From DASXKD01 sp963806145 (GTDB taxonomy: Bacteria; Actinomycetota; Actinomycetes; Streptosporangiales; Streptosporangiaceae): a DNA stretch of 64,000 nt. Position 1 is the first letter of the stretch; every line of letters starts with the position of its first letter. Positions 16,586-25,961 of this stretch are shown here, in pieces. The notes under the pieces are model-generated. The model did not search any database and was not told the DNA's origin. It worked only from the letters and a program-made list of their open reading frames with translations. The stretch is from the NCBI GenBank assembly GCA_963806145.1, contig CAWDXD010000034.1, positions 1-64,000 of the forward strand, in the 5' to 3' direction. The position numbers and the translations under genes were made by a program.

Positions 16586-19051
16586 ATGAGGCCTGCCGGC
16601 TTGCCCGGCCAGGCGCCATCGGCGCCCCGGAGGGTTCCAGGGGCGTCGCTCCCCCAGGCCAGCACAGCCCGGCGGTGCCTGCGGCTGGCGGCCGTAGCCA
16701 CGGCGCTGGGCGCCGGGTGGCTCGCGGCGGTGCCCGCGGCGGCCGCGCCGGACACCGGCGCCGGGGCGGCCCGCACGGCGGTGGCCAGCCAGCCCGGGGC
16801 GCGGGCACACCCGTGGATCGCGATCACCTCGCTGAGCCCAACCATCGCGACGCCCAAGGCGAAGGTCATCGTCTCGGGAATCGTCGCCAATCCGACGGCT
16901 GTGCCGCTGCAGGGTCTGTCCGTGCAGCTCTGGTCGTCGGACCTCCCCCTGTCCAGCCGACCGGTCATGAACGGCTACCTGACCGCGCAGGGCGCGTCCG
17001 GCCTGAACGCCCTGCTGCCCGGTGCGCTGCTCACCCTGCCCGGCCGGGTGCCGCCGCACGGGACCGAGCCGTGGACCATGACGTTTGACGTGACCCAGGC
17101 GGGGATACACATGTTCGGCGTGTACCCGCTGGCCGCGGAGCTGAGCAGCAGCGCAGCCGCGGAACTGGACGTGGCCCGCACCTTCCTGCCGTTCTGGCCG
17201 GGAAAGCAGGCGGCACGCACGGTGAAGCCGCTGACCATCGGCTGGGTCTGGCCGCTCATAGACACCCCGCAGCGGGGTGCGTGCCCGGCGCTGCTCAGCA
17301 ACGAGCTCGCGGCCAGCGTGGCACCTGGCGGGCGGCTCAACTCACTGCTCGCGGCCGGGCAGTCCGCCGACGGCCGCCGCGCCATGATCACCTGGGCGAT
17401 CGACCCGGCGCTGCTGAGCGACGTCTCGGTGATGAGGCAGCCCTATCGGGTGAGCGCCCGCGCGGACTGCTCCAGTGGTAAGGCCGAGCCGCTCAGCCGT
17501 CCCGCGGCGGCCTGGCTGAGCGACGTCAAGGACCTGGCCGGTCAGCAGGACTTCTTCACCACCCCCTACGCCGACGTGGACATGGCCGCCATGACCCACC
17601 ATGGGCTGGACGGCGAACTCACCGCCGCGTTCACCGATGGCGAGGCCGCGGCGCAGCAGCTTCTCGGCCGGTCCCAGCGGTCCACCCCGGCCGCGCCCGG
17701 CGTGATGGCCTGGCCGGCCGACGGGGTGGCGGACTACGGCGTCCTGGAGGCACTGGCCGCGCAGCAGAAGGTCCAGGTGATGATCATGGACAGCAAGCTG
17801 ATGCCGCCCGCCACCGTCACCCCGGTCAGCTACACCCCCACGGCGGTGACCACCACGCCCAACAGGCTCGGCGGCCTGATGCACGTCCTGCTGTCCGACC
17901 ACCAGATCACCCAGATCCTGTCGCTGCGGCGCAACCGGATACCCGGCGTGCTGCCCGGCCCGGGCCGGATGCCGGCCAGCGTGCGGGCCCAGATCCGGCA
18001 GGCCGCAGCGTTCGGCAAGGAGCAGTGGTTCCTGGCTGAGACGGCGATGATCGCCGCCGAGCCCGCCAGCACGTCCCGCGCGCTGGTGGCCGCCCCGCCG
18101 CGCCGCTGGGATCCGTCCCTGGGCCTGGCCAGCACGCTGCTGGACGAGACGGCCACCGCACCGTGGCTGCGCCCGGCCACCCTGGCCAGCATCGTCGCCG
18201 ATGGCCCGCCGCCGGGATCGCCGACCCGGCGGCGGCCGCCGCTGCACCTGGTGAGCCGCGGCGAGCTGACCGGGGCACTGCTGCGGCAGGTGCGCAACCC
18301 GCTCGCCGCGCAGGTCCGCCTGCTGGACAGCATCCTCACCAAGGGCGGCCAGGGTTACCTGTCCACCGCGGTGGACGCGGTCGAGTCCTCCGCCTGGCGC
18401 GGGGACAAGAAGGCGCAGCGGCAGGCCGCGCAGCTGCTCCGCCACGAGCTGTCCTTCGTGACGGGGAAGCTGGCACAGGTCAGGATCGTCACCTCGGGGC
18501 GGGTCACCCTCGGCGGCAAGGCGGGTGACGTGCCCGTGTCGGTAAGGAACAACCTGGCCCAGCCGGTCACGGTCCAGGTCAGGGCCAGCGTGCCGGCCGG
18601 GGACCAGGTGACGATCGCCCCCTACAAGCGCCTGGTCACGGTGCCGGCCAAATCCCAGGCGACGGTGCGGATCCCGGTGCGGGCCGCGGCCGCCGGGTCG
18701 AAGACGCTCACCCTGTGGCTGGCCACTCCCGGGGGGGCGGCCCTCCCGGGCAAGCCGACTACCCTGACGGTGACGGCCACGCACTTCGGCACCCTGGCGA
18801 TCGTCATCATCACCGTCGCGCTCGTGGTGTTCGTGCTCTCCGCCGCGGGCCGGGCGATCCGCCGCGGCGGGCCGCAGGACGGGGGTGCGGGGGCGGAGGC
18901 GGAGGAGCTTGACCCCATGCCCAGCCCGCGCGATCCGGCATCTGACGGTGATGAACCCGGTAGCGTCGGTCCGGGGACCGCGGACGAGCGTCAGCCAGCC
19001 GAGGAGGACGATGAGCACGCCACCGCCCCGGGCGGGGCAGACAGCCGCTGA
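16586..19051 (+). CDS. DUF6049 family secreted, membrane-anchored protein
   Basis: 821 residues. The position between pcnA and murJ and the sequence match the actinobacterial DUF6049 family of unknown function. Signal peptide near residues 27-55 (LRLAAVATALGAGWLAAVPAAAA), large extracytoplasmic region with beta-type repeats, a C-terminal membrane helix (about 735-760, LAIVIITVALVVFVLSAAG) and an acidic cytoplasmic tail. The topology suggests a cell-envelope role linked to the lipid II flippase gene that follows; the stop overlaps murJ by 41 bases, so translation is probably coupled. Confidence 0.88.
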   Translation: MRPAGLPGQAPSAPRRVPGASLPQASTARRCLRLAAVATALGAGWLAAVPAAAAPDTGAGAARTAVASQPGARAHPWIAITSLSPTIATPKAKVIVSGIVANPTAVPLQGLSVQLWSSDLPLSSRPVMNGYLTAQGASGLNALLPGALLTLPGRVPPHGTEPWTMTFDVTQAGIHMFGVYPLAAELSSSAAAELDVARTFLPFWPGKQAARTVKPLTIGWVWPLIDTPQRGACPALLSNELAASVAPGGRLNSLLAAGQSADGRRAMITWAIDPALLSDVSVMRQPYRVSARADCSSGKAEPLSRPAAAWLSDVKDLAGQQDFFTTPYADVDMAAMTHHGLDGELTAAFTDGEAAAQQLLGRSQRSTPAAPGVMAWPADGVADYGVLEALAAQQKVQVMIMDSKLMPPATVTPVSYTPTAVTTTPNRLGGLMHVLLSDHQITQILSLRRNRIPGVLPGPGRMPASVRAQIRQAAAFGKEQWFLAETAMIAAEPASTSRALVAAPPRRWDPSLGLASTLLDETATAPWLRPATLASIVADGPPPGSPTRRRPPLHLVSRGELTGALLRQVRNPLAAQVRLLDSILTKGGQGYLSTAVDAVESSAWRGDKKAQRQAAQLLRHELSFVTGKLAQVRIVTSGRVTLGGKAGDVPVSVRNNLAQPVTVQVRASVPAGDQVTIAPYKRLVTVPAKSQATVRIPVRAAAAGSKTLTLWLATPGGAALPGKPTTLTVTATHFGTLAIVIITVALVVFVLSAAGRAIRRGGPQDGGAGAEAEELDPMPSPRDPASDGDEPGSVGPGTADERQPAEEDDEHATAPGGADSR

Positions 19052-20825
19052 CGTGACCGGGCGGCCGGGCGGCTACGGCCACTCGGCACCGGGGCCTTAC
19101 GGCAGCGCTGAGCCCCCCGCGGGCGGCCCCGGGCAGCCGCCCGGATCCCACCGCGCGCCGGGGCCTGGCGGCGGGCGCCCGCCCGGCGACGGCCGGGGCA
19201 CCAGCTCACGGCCGGGCGTCGAGAACGTGAACGTCGTCCGTTCCAGCGGCGTGATGGCGCTGGGCACCCTCGCATCCCGCGGCACCGGGTTCCTCCGCAC
19301 GCTCGTCATCGCCTACGTGCTCGGCATCGCCGGGATCTCGACCGCGTACAACAACGCCAACACGCTGCCGAACGCGGTGTACGACCTGATGCTCGGCGGC
19401 ATCCTGACCAGCGTCGTGGTACCGCTGCTCGTCAACGCCGCGAAACGGGACGCCGACGGGGGCGAAGCCTACGACCAGCGGATGTTCACCCTGGCCACGA
19501 TGGCGCTCGCCGCGCTGACCGTGGTCGCCACCCTGGGCGCGGCACTGCTCGTCGACCTCTACGCGCACGACCTCACGCCGGCCGAGCATCACCTGACGGT
19601 GATCTTCGCGTTCTTCTTCATCCCGCAGATCTTCTTCTACGGGGTGAGCTCGCTGGCCGGCGGCGTGCTGAACGCCAGAGGCAGCTTCGCGGCGCCCATG
19701 TGGACCCCGGTCATCAACAACTTCGTGGTGATCGCCGTCCTGTTGCTGTTCGTCGCGATCGGCGGGACCAGCGCCTCGACGACCACTATCAGCGGCACCG
19801 AGGTGCGGCTGCTCGGCGTGGGCACCACGCTCGGCATCGTGATGCAGACCGCGGCGCTGATCCCGTTCCTGCGCCGGGTGGGGTTCCGCTGGCACCCGCG
19901 CTTCGACTTCCGCCGCGTCGAAGTGGCCGAGATCAGGCGGATGGCCGCCCCGCTGTTCGGCTACATCCTCACCACCCAGATCTCGTTCCTGGTGGTGCTG
20001 AACGTGGCCAACGCGGCCCAGCGGCACTCCGCCTACGACGGCGTCCCGACCTATGGCTTCGCCTGGCAGTTGTTCCAGATGCCGTACGCCATCGTGGGCA
20101 TCTCCGTGATCACCGCGCTGCTGCCGCGGATGAGCGCGCACGCCTCCGAGCGAAGGTTCTCCGAGGTCAAGCTGGACTTCTCCGGCGGGGTCCGGCTGTC
20201 CTCGGCGGTCGTGGTGCCCGCCTCGCTGTTCCTGCTCGTGCTGGGCGCGCCGTTCGCCGAGGCACTGTTTGGCTACGGCCAGACTTCGGCCAGCGACGCG
20301 AAGTACATCGGCCTGGTGTTCGGGATCTTCTCGCTCGGCCTGGTCCCGTACATGATGTTCCAGCTCATGCTCCGCGTGTTCTACGCCATGCGCGACAGCA
20401 GGACCCCGATGTACATCGGGGTCGCGGTGATGGCCGTGAACGTTGTCGCGAGCCTGTTCTCGCTGGCGGCGCTGCCGGCCGGTCATGTGGTGGAGGGCGT
20501 GGCCGCCGCCTTCGGGCTGGCGAACCTGGTCGGTACGGTCATCGCGTGGCGCATCCTGTCCCGGCGGATGCGCGGCCTGCACGGCAGGCTGATCGCCATC
20601 AGCCTGGTCCGGATGCACCTGGCGGCCATCCCTGGCGCGATCTTCGCGCTCGCGGTCTCCTTCGCCGTCGGGGTGATCTTCGCCCCCGGGCCCGCGTTCG
20701 GGATCATCACCGTGATCATCGGCGGGAGCGGCGCGCTGCTGCTGTACGTGCTCTTCGCCAAGGCACTCGGGGTCACCGAACTGACCGAACTGGGCAACGG
20801 GCTGCGGACGAGGCTGAGGCGATGA
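19011..20825 (+). CDS. murJ: Lipid II flippase MurJ
   Basis: 604-residue polytopic membrane protein of the MATE/MviN fold that moves lipid II across the membrane for peptidoglycan synthesis. A Pro/Gly-rich cytoplasmic N-terminus (about 70 residues) precedes the MurJ core: GTLASRGTGFLRTLVIAYVLG, TLPNAVYDLMLGGILTSVVVP and PTYGFAWQLFQMPYAIVG. The ATG at 19011 is preceded by GAGGAGG. In mycobacteria the pseudokinase that regulates MurJ is fused to it; here it is encoded by the next gene. Confidence 0.94.
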   Translation: MSTPPPRAGQTAADVTGRPGGYGHSAPGPYGSAEPPAGGPGQPPGSHRAPGPGGGRPPGDGRGTSSRPGVENVNVVRSSGVMALGTLASRGTGFLRTLVIAYVLGIAGISTAYNNANTLPNAVYDLMLGGILTSVVVPLLVNAAKRDADGGEAYDQRMFTLATMALAALTVVATLGAALLVDLYAHDLTPAEHHLTVIFAFFFIPQIFFYGVSSLAGGVLNARGSFAAPMWTPVINNFVVIAVLLLFVAIGGTSASTTTISGTEVRLLGVGTTLGIVMQTAALIPFLRRVGFRWHPRFDFRRVEVAEIRRMAAPLFGYILTTQISFLVVLNVANAAQRHSAYDGVPTYGFAWQLFQMPYAIVGISVITALLPRMSAHASERRFSEVKLDFSGGVRLSSAVVVPASLFLLVLGAPFAEALFGYGQTSASDAKYIGLVFGIFSLGLVPYMMFQLMLRVFYAMRDSRTPMYIGVAVMAVNVVASLFSLAALPAGHVVEGVAAAFGLANLVGTVIAWRILSRRMRGLHGRLIAISLVRMHLAAIPGAIFALAVSFAVGVIFAPGPAFGIITVIIGGSGALLLYVLFAKALGVTELTELGNGLRTRLRR

Positions 20826-21029
20826 GGAGGCCGATCGCGCCGGGCTGCCGAGGCCGGGCCGAGTCACCGACAGGTAACGGTTTGCGCGGCCGGAGGGCAC
20901 AGGCTTCGGCCTGTTGGCACCCGCGGCCTACCATGGTGACGGCGGCATGGTGACGTATGTCGGCTTGCTGGTCACCCCGGGGGCGCGGAAGGAGGGTCGA
21001 GAGCCTGCGCCGCTCTTGACTTCATATCG

Positions 21030-22547
21030 ATGAGCACCTTCATCTCTGAACCGGGTACCCGCCTTGGCGGGCGGTACCGGCTCGAAGACCGGGTCAACGC
21101 CAGCAGTGGGTGGGCTGCCTGGAAAGCGATCGACGAGACGCTCGCCCGGGCGGTCACCGTCTTGACCTTTGCGCGCGGGTTCCCGCGCATCACCGACGTG
21201 GTGACCGCGGCACGGGCGGCGAGCAGGCTCACCGACGCCCGGCTTGCGCAGGTGTTCGACGTCGAAGAGGACTGGGACCACGCCTACGTGGTGATGGAGT
21301 GGGTGGCCGGGGACTCCCTGGAGGACCTGCTCGCCGACGGGCCGCTGGACCCGGGCCAGGGTGCGGAGATCATCGCCCAGGGCGCCGAGGCACTCGCCGT
21401 CGCGCACGCCGCGGGCGTCGCGCACCTGTGCCTCAACCCCGACTCGCTGCGCTGGACCGCCGGCGGCGGAGTGAAGATCGTCGGCATCGGCATCGATGCG
21501 GCCCTGTCCGGCGTCACGGCCGACGACCCGGCGCTGGCCGACACCCGCGGCCTGGGAAAGCTGCTCTACGCCGCGCTCACCGCCCACTGGCCGGGCGGCG
21601 AGTGGCCATCGCTGCCACCGGCGCCGGAAATGGACGGGCACCTGTGCAGCCCGCGTCAGGTGCGGGCGGGCGTGCCGACCGGCATGGACGACGTCGCCTG
21701 CCGGGTTCTCTTCGAGCAAGCAAGCGGGGGCAGCCCTCCGATCACCACGCCCGCCATGCTGGCCACCGCGTTGAACCGGGTGATACCCGCGCCCGCCGCG
21801 CCGCCGCCCGTCCCGCACCGTGGCTACGCCACCGGCACCGGGCCTGCCACGCTCGCCCCCGGGCCGCCCTACCGGCAGCGTGGCGGGGGGCCGCCACGGC
21901 AGGCCGGCCGTGACCCTATGGCTGGCCGGGGGCCTGGTGGCTCCCGGGTGCTGGCGGCCGTCGCGGGCGTGCTGGTGCTCGTGGTGATCGGCGTCGCGGC
22001 GTGGGCGTTCAGCCATCACGATTCGACGCCGCCGCCGAGCGGCAAGCAGACCCACAGCGCCTCACCCAGCATCACCCCGGCAGCCGTGCTGAAGCCGCAG
22101 AGCGCGGCCGCGTACGGGCCCAACTTCGGCGACAACGGGAGCCAGGCCGGGCTGGCGATCGACCGTCCGCCGGGCACGGACTGGACGACCGACTCGTACC
22201 GGGGGACGCCACACTTCGGCAACCTGTACAACGGCACGGGCCTGATGCTGGACATGGGCAAGAGCGTCAACGTGTCGTCGGTGACGGTGACCTTCGGGAG
22301 CATGCCCGGTACCCACGTGCGCATCATGGTCGGCCACACGGGCACGGGTAGCGGCAACGCGCCGCCGCCCGGGTTCACCGCGCTGGGCAGGTCGAGTAAC
22401 GCGCACGACTCCGTGACCTTCACCGGGCACGCCCCCGCCTCCGGCCAGTTCATCCTGATCTGGTTCACGAAACTCGCGCCGCAGCCCGGCCAGTCCGGCC
22501 AGTACCAGTCGGACGTCTTCAACGTCGTCGTGCGAGGGTCGTCCTGA
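21030..22547 (+). CDS. MurJ-linked serine/threonine pseudokinase with extracellular domain
   Basis: 505 residues. The N-terminal half has the kinase fold (LGGRYRLEDRVNASSGWAAWKA) but lacks catalytic residues: the VAIK lysine is replaced (AVTVLTFA), the HRD Asp is absent (HLCLNPDSL) and no DFG is seen (GIGIDAAL). It therefore should not phosphorylate. A Pro-rich linker, a membrane helix (about 305-328, LAAVAGVLVLVVIGVAAWAF) and a C-terminal extracellular beta-sandwich resembling a discoidin/galactose-binding fold follow. This is the layout of the MviN pseudokinase tail in mycobacteria, split into its own gene downstream of murJ. It probably docks FHA-type partners to control peptidoglycan synthesis. 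Confidence 0.85.
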   Translation: MSTFISEPGTRLGGRYRLEDRVNASSGWAAWKAIDETLARAVTVLTFARGFPRITDVVTAARAASRLTDARLAQVFDVEEDWDHAYVVMEWVAGDSLEDLLADGPLDPGQGAEIIAQGAEALAVAHAAGVAHLCLNPDSLRWTAGGGVKIVGIGIDAALSGVTADDPALADTRGLGKLLYAALTAHWPGGEWPSLPPAPEMDGHLCSPRQVRAGVPTGMDDVACRVLFEQASGGSPPITTPAMLATALNRVIPAPAAPPPVPHRGYATGTGPATLAPGPPYRQRGGGPPRQAGRDPMAGRGPGGSRVLAAVAGVLVLVVIGVAAWAFSHHDSTPPPSGKQTHSASPSITPAAVLKPQSAAAYGPNFGDNGSQAGLAIDRPPGTDWTTDSYRGTPHFGNLYNGTGLMLDMGKSVNVSSVTVTFGSMPGTHVRIMVGHTGTGSGNAPPPGFTALGRSSNAHDSVTFTGHAPASGQFILIWFTKLAPQPGQSGQYQSDVFNVVVRGSS

Positions 22548-22597
22548 CGCCCCTGCCCGGGGAACAGCCGCCCGATGCCGAACTGCTCCGGCGGCAC

Positions 22598-23239
22598 GTG
22601 AATGGCGACAACGAGGCTTTCGGCCAACTGTTCACCCGCCACAAGGACCGGCTGTGGGCGGTCGCGGTACGCACGCTGGGGGACCCCGAGGAAGCGGCCG
22701 ACGCTCTCCAGGACGCGATGATTTCCGCGTTCCGGCAGGCCAGCGGGTTCCGCGGGGACTCGGCGGTGACCACCTGGCTGCACCGTATCGTGGTCAACGC
22801 CTGCCTCGACCGGCTGCGGCGGCGGGCGGCCAGGCCCAGCGTCGGCGGGCTGGACGAGCGGGCCATGGACGTCCTGTCCCCCGGTCCGGCCGGGCCCGAC
22901 GCGGCGGCCAGCGCGGAGACCTCCCTCGATGTCAGGTCCGCATTGCGGACCCTGCCCCCCGACCAGCAGGCTGTGCTGGTGCTCGTGGACATGCTCGGTT
23001 ATTCGGTGGCGGACGCCGCGGCGGTACTGGACATCTCGCCCGGCACGGTGAAGAGCCGCTGCGCCCGGGGCCGGGCCAGGCTGCTGCCCCGGCTGGCGCA
23101 CCTGCGTGACCGGGGAGAACCGTACGCAGCAGGGACCGCCCCGGTGTCATCGGCGCCGCAAGAAGGCACGCCACTGGGGAACCAGTCGCCGCCCCGGCGC
23201 GTCTCACCTGCGGAAGGAGGAGGTGAGCCCCGGCTGTGA
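22598..23239 (+). CDS. sigM: ECF sigma factor, SigM-like
   Basis: 213-residue extracytoplasmic-function sigma factor. Region 2: EAFGQLFTRHKDRLWAVAVRTLG with DPEEAADALQDAMISAFRQ. Region 4: LPPDQQAVLVLVDMLGYSVADAAAVLDISPGTVKSR. The family sequence seems to begin earlier (PDAELLRRHVNGD), but upstream of the GTG at 22598 only a CTG at 22546 is available. True initiation may therefore be upstream and coupled to the pseudokinase stop. Its stop overlaps the anti-sigma GTG (GTGA), a regulatory pair. Confidence 0.92.
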   Translation: MNGDNEAFGQLFTRHKDRLWAVAVRTLGDPEEAADALQDAMISAFRQASGFRGDSAVTTWLHRIVVNACLDRLRRRAARPSVGGLDERAMDVLSPGPAGPDAAASAETSLDVRSALRTLPPDQQAVLVLVDMLGYSVADAAAVLDISPGTVKSRCARGRARLLPRLAHLRDRGEPYAAGTAPVSSAPQEGTPLGNQSPPRRVSPAEGGGEPRL

Positions 23240-24222
23240 GAGGGCATGCCGACGCAGCGACGGTGGCGGCGTTCCGGGAGGAACTGCTGTCGGCCCGCAA
23301 GGCGGCCCAGGTGTCCGCGCACCTGGCCGCGTGCCCGCGCTGCGCTGCGCTGGAAGCGCAACTGGCCGAGGTCACCACGGTGCTGAGCCGTGCCACCGCG
23401 CCGCCGATGCCGGACGCACTCACCGCGCGGATCCAGGCCGCCCTGACCGCCGAGGCCGCGGCCAGGGCCACGGACGCTCCCCCGCTCGCAGCGGCGGCCG
23501 GGGCAGGCGCCGCCACGCCGGGTGCCGCCGGGCACGACGGTTCGCCGGGCACCAACGGCCAGGACCGCACCAGGCGCGCGGCCGGGAGCCGGACGGGATG
23601 GCGCGGCCACGGCCGGTCCTGGCTGGCGCTGCGCGTCGCCGCGGTCACCGCCGCGGTAGCCGTGATCGCGGGTGCCGGCTACGGCGTGGCACAGTTGCTG
23701 ACCGCGAGCCCCGCCGTGAACGGCGCCGCCTCCAGAGCCGCCTCCGGTGGCGCGGCGGCCCCGAACATCCGGGTCAAGGGCCCCGTGCCACGCATGTCCG
23801 CCGGCGGCTTCAATGCGGCGCCGGGCTCGGCCTCCGGCACCGGCAGCAGCGCCGGCACCTTCGCGACCCTGGTGATCAGCAGCGGCACGAACTACCAGCC
23901 AGCGACCCTGGCCGCCCAGGCCAGCACCGCCCTGGCGCGACTGGTCCGCAGCGCACACTCGTCCGCAAGGCCAGGCCCGACCCTGGCCCCCCGGCAAAAC
24001 CAGGCAAGCCTCTTCCCCCACCTGCAGTCCTGCCTGATACACATCGCCAGCGGCCAGCGCCCGCTCCTTGTGGACCTGGCCCACTACCAAGGCCACCCAG
24101 CCCTGGTCGTTGTGCTCCCGTCCACCAACGGCGGCCAGCCGCGCGCCCTGGTCCTAGCCCCCGGCTGCACCAGTACCACGGCCCACATAATCGCCACGGC
24201 GACCCTCCCCGCCTCGGGTTAG
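23236..24222 (+). CDS. Membrane anti-sigma factor, zf-HC2 type
   Basis: 328 residues. The N-terminal VSAHLAACPRCAAL carries the HxxxCxxC of zinc anti-sigma domains that hold an ECF sigma factor. An Ala-rich linker, one membrane helix (about 132-155, VAAVTAAVAVIAGAGYGVAQLL) and an extracytoplasmic sensor-like domain (NYQPATLAAQASTAL, QSCLIHIASG) follow. The overlap with sigM argues that SigM is its target; this is the RsmA/RslA-like partner found at this locus in streptomycetes and mycobacteria. Confidence 0.9.
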   Translation: MRGHADAATVAAFREELLSARKAAQVSAHLAACPRCAALEAQLAEVTTVLSRATAPPMPDALTARIQAALTAEAAARATDAPPLAAAAGAGAATPGAAGHDGSPGTNGQDRTRRAAGSRTGWRGHGRSWLALRVAAVTAAVAVIAGAGYGVAQLLTASPAVNGAASRAASGGAAAPNIRVKGPVPRMSAGGFNAAPGSASGTGSSAGTFATLVISSGTNYQPATLAAQASTALARLVRSAHSSARPGPTLAPRQNQASLFPHLQSCLIHIASGQRPLLVDLAHYQGHPALVVVLPSTNGGQPRALVLAPGCTSTTAHIIATATLPASG

Positions 24223-24488
24223 ACCAACCCCGAACTACCTCCCCCTCCCCCGCTCCGGTTAAGGTCAATCCCGAAGCCACCTCCCCCACACCCGCGCTCC
24301 CCACACCCCCCCGCTCCGGTTAAGGCCAACCCCGAAACCACCTCTCGCGTTCACCCTCATCCTGAGCGGCGAGGCGCCTGCGGGCTGCGGTGAACTGGCA
24401 GCCGGCGTTGCGCCGGGTGCTAGTTTGCCGCTGTCCGCTTCACCTCTACCCCGATGTCCGCACCCCAGCCCGCGCCTTGCCGACCTCG
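24223..24488. repeat. Intergenic imperfect tandem repeats and hairpin
   Basis: No gene. About 62-base units recur between 24225 and 24350, each with CAAYCCCGAA, a CC-ACCTC stretch, a C-rich run and CCGCTCCGGTTAAGG (units end at about 24262 and 24324). The last unit ends in CCACCTCTCG (24338-24347), a decamer that also precedes the origin-region hairpins. A hairpin with arms AACTGGCA/TGCTAGTT enclosing CCGGCG-TTG-CGCCGG lies at 24393-24425, between the anti-sigma gene and trxB. Confidence 0.55.
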
Positions 24489-24514
24489 GGAATCTCTAGG
24501 CCCTAGGATCGGTT
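24489..24514 (+). promoter_or_regulatory. SigR-type promoter of trxB-trxA
   Basis: GGAAT at 24489-24493 and GTT at 24512-24514 are separated by exactly 18 bases, the consensus of the thiol-stress sigma factor SigR (SigH/RpoE family) known to drive trxBA in Streptomyces coelicolor. Transcription would start some 30 bases before the trxB GTG. The match is seen directly; SigR itself is not in the window. Confidence 0.8.
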
Positions 24515-24550
24515 GACGCCGTTGCCAGTCAAGCGAAAGGCAATCAGACC

Positions 24551-25498
24551 GTGAGCGCCATTCACGACGTCATCGTCATCGGATCGGGTCCCGCCGGGTA
24601 CACGGCCGCGCTGTACGCCGCCCGTGCCCAGCTCAAACCGCTGGTGTTCGAGGGCTCGGTCACCGCTGGCGGCGCGCTCATGAACACCACCGAGGTGGAA
24701 AACTTCCCCGGCTTCCCCGGCGGGATGCAGGGCCCGGACCTGATGGACGCCATGCGCAAGCAGGCGGAGCGGTTCGGCGCCGTGCTCCTCGCCGAGGACG
24801 TGACCGAGGTGGACCTGAAGGCCGACCCCAAGCGGGTCATCTCCGAGGGCGAGACCTACCTGGCCCGTGCGGTGATCGTCGCGACCGGGTCGCGGTACCG
24901 CGAGCTGGACATCCCGGGCGAGAAGCGACTGTCCGGCCATGGCGTGTCGTGGTGCGCCACCTGCGACGGGTTCTTCTTCCGCGAGCAGGAGATCGCGGTG
25001 GTCGGCGGCGGCGACTCGGCCATGGAGGAAGCGCTGTTCCTGACCCGGTTCGCCAGCACGGTGACGGTGATCCACCGCCGTGACGAGCTGCGCGCCTCGA
25101 AGATCATGCAGGAGCGGGCGTTCACCAATCCGAAGATCAAGTTCCGGTGGAACAGCGAGGTCAGCGAGGTCCTCGGTGACACCAAGATCACCGGCCTGCG
25201 GCTGCGTGACACGGTGACCGGCGAACAGAGCGACCTGGCCGTGAGCGGCGTGTTCGTGGCGATCGGCCACGACCCGCGCAGCGAGCTTTTCACCGGGCAA
25301 CTGGACACCGACTCCGAGGGTTACCTGCTTGTCGACCAGCCGTCCACCCGGACCGCCATCCCCGGCGTGTTCGCCTGTGGCGACGTGGTGGACCACACCT
25401 ACCGCCAGGCGGTCACGGCGGCCGGGACGGGCTGCGCGGCCGCGCTGGACGCAGAGCGCTACCTGGCGGGCGGGACGAACCCGCGGGACACCTACTGA
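24551..25498 (+). CDS. trxB: Thioredoxin-disulfide reductase
   Basis: 315-residue FAD enzyme that reduces thioredoxin with NADPH. FAD motif IVIGSGPAGYTAALYAARA, redox-active CATC in VSWCATCDGFFF, NADPH motif VVGGGDSAMEEA and the C-terminal FAD motif GVFACGDVVDHTYRQA. GTG start at 24551 behind a SigR-type promoter. trxA follows after 20 bases, so the pair is one thiol-homeostasis operon. Confidence 0.97.
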   Translation: MSAIHDVIVIGSGPAGYTAALYAARAQLKPLVFEGSVTAGGALMNTTEVENFPGFPGGMQGPDLMDAMRKQAERFGAVLLAEDVTEVDLKADPKRVISEGETYLARAVIVATGSRYRELDIPGEKRLSGHGVSWCATCDGFFFREQEIAVVGGGDSAMEEALFLTRFASTVTVIHRRDELRASKIMQERAFTNPKIKFRWNSEVSEVLGDTKITGLRLRDTVTGEQSDLAVSGVFVAIGHDPRSELFTGQLDTDSEGYLLVDQPSTRTAIPGVFACGDVVDHTYRQAVTAAGTGCAAALDAERYLAGGTNPRDTY

Positions 25499-25518
25499 AC
25501 CGATGGGAGAGGAAGGAA

Positions 25519-25839
25519 ATGGGCACCAAGAAGGTGACCGATGAGACCTTCGAGGCAGACGTCTTGAAGAACGACAAGCCGGTGCTCGTGGACTACTGGG
25601 CCGAGTGGTGTGGCCCGTGCAAGATGGTCGCGCCCGTGCTGGAGGCGATCGCCGAGGAGCACGGGGACAAGCTGGACATCGTGAAGCTGAACGTCGACGA
25701 GAACCCCAAGGTCACCCAGAAGTACGGGATCCTGAACATCCCCACCCTGGGCGTATTCAAGAACGGCGAGGTCGTCAAGGAACTCGTCGGGGCCCGGTCC
25801 AAGTCAGCCCTTCTCCGCGAGATCGCCGACTTCATCTGA
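25519..25839 (+). CDS. trxA: Thioredoxin
   Basis: 106-residue cytoplasmic disulfide reductant. Active site WAEWCGPCKMVAP and the cis-Pro region GILNIPTLGVF are standard. GAGAGGAAGGA precedes the ATG. Second gene of the trxB-trxA operon; an intrinsic terminator follows. Confidence 0.97.
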   Translation: MGTKKVTDETFEADVLKNDKPVLVDYWAEWCGPCKMVAPVLEAIAEEHGDKLDIVKLNVDENPKVTQKYGILNIPTLGVFKNGEVVKELVGARSKSALLREIADFI

Positions 25840-25848
25840 CCAAAGCGG

Positions 25849-25884
25849 ACGGCCCTGCGGCGAACCCGCCGCGGGGCCGTTTTG
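25849..25884 (+). terminator. Intrinsic terminator after trxA
   Basis: Arms ACGGCCCTGCGGCG and CGCCGCGGGGCCGT (one mismatch) around an AACC loop, followed by TTTT, ten bases past the trxA stop. Confidence 0.8.
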
Positions 25885-25961
25885 CGGCCGGATCCATCCG
25901 GGAAAGGCAACGGCCGGCTCCTGGGCTCCGCGGGCCACGGAAAAATGCGGCCGAGGGCCTG

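Noticed and set aside
17342..20900. Long minus-strand frames (558 and 564 residues) opposite DUF6049 and murJ
   Set aside because: High-GC shadow frames with His/Arg/Gly-rich low-complexity sequence; the plus-strand genes have clear families.
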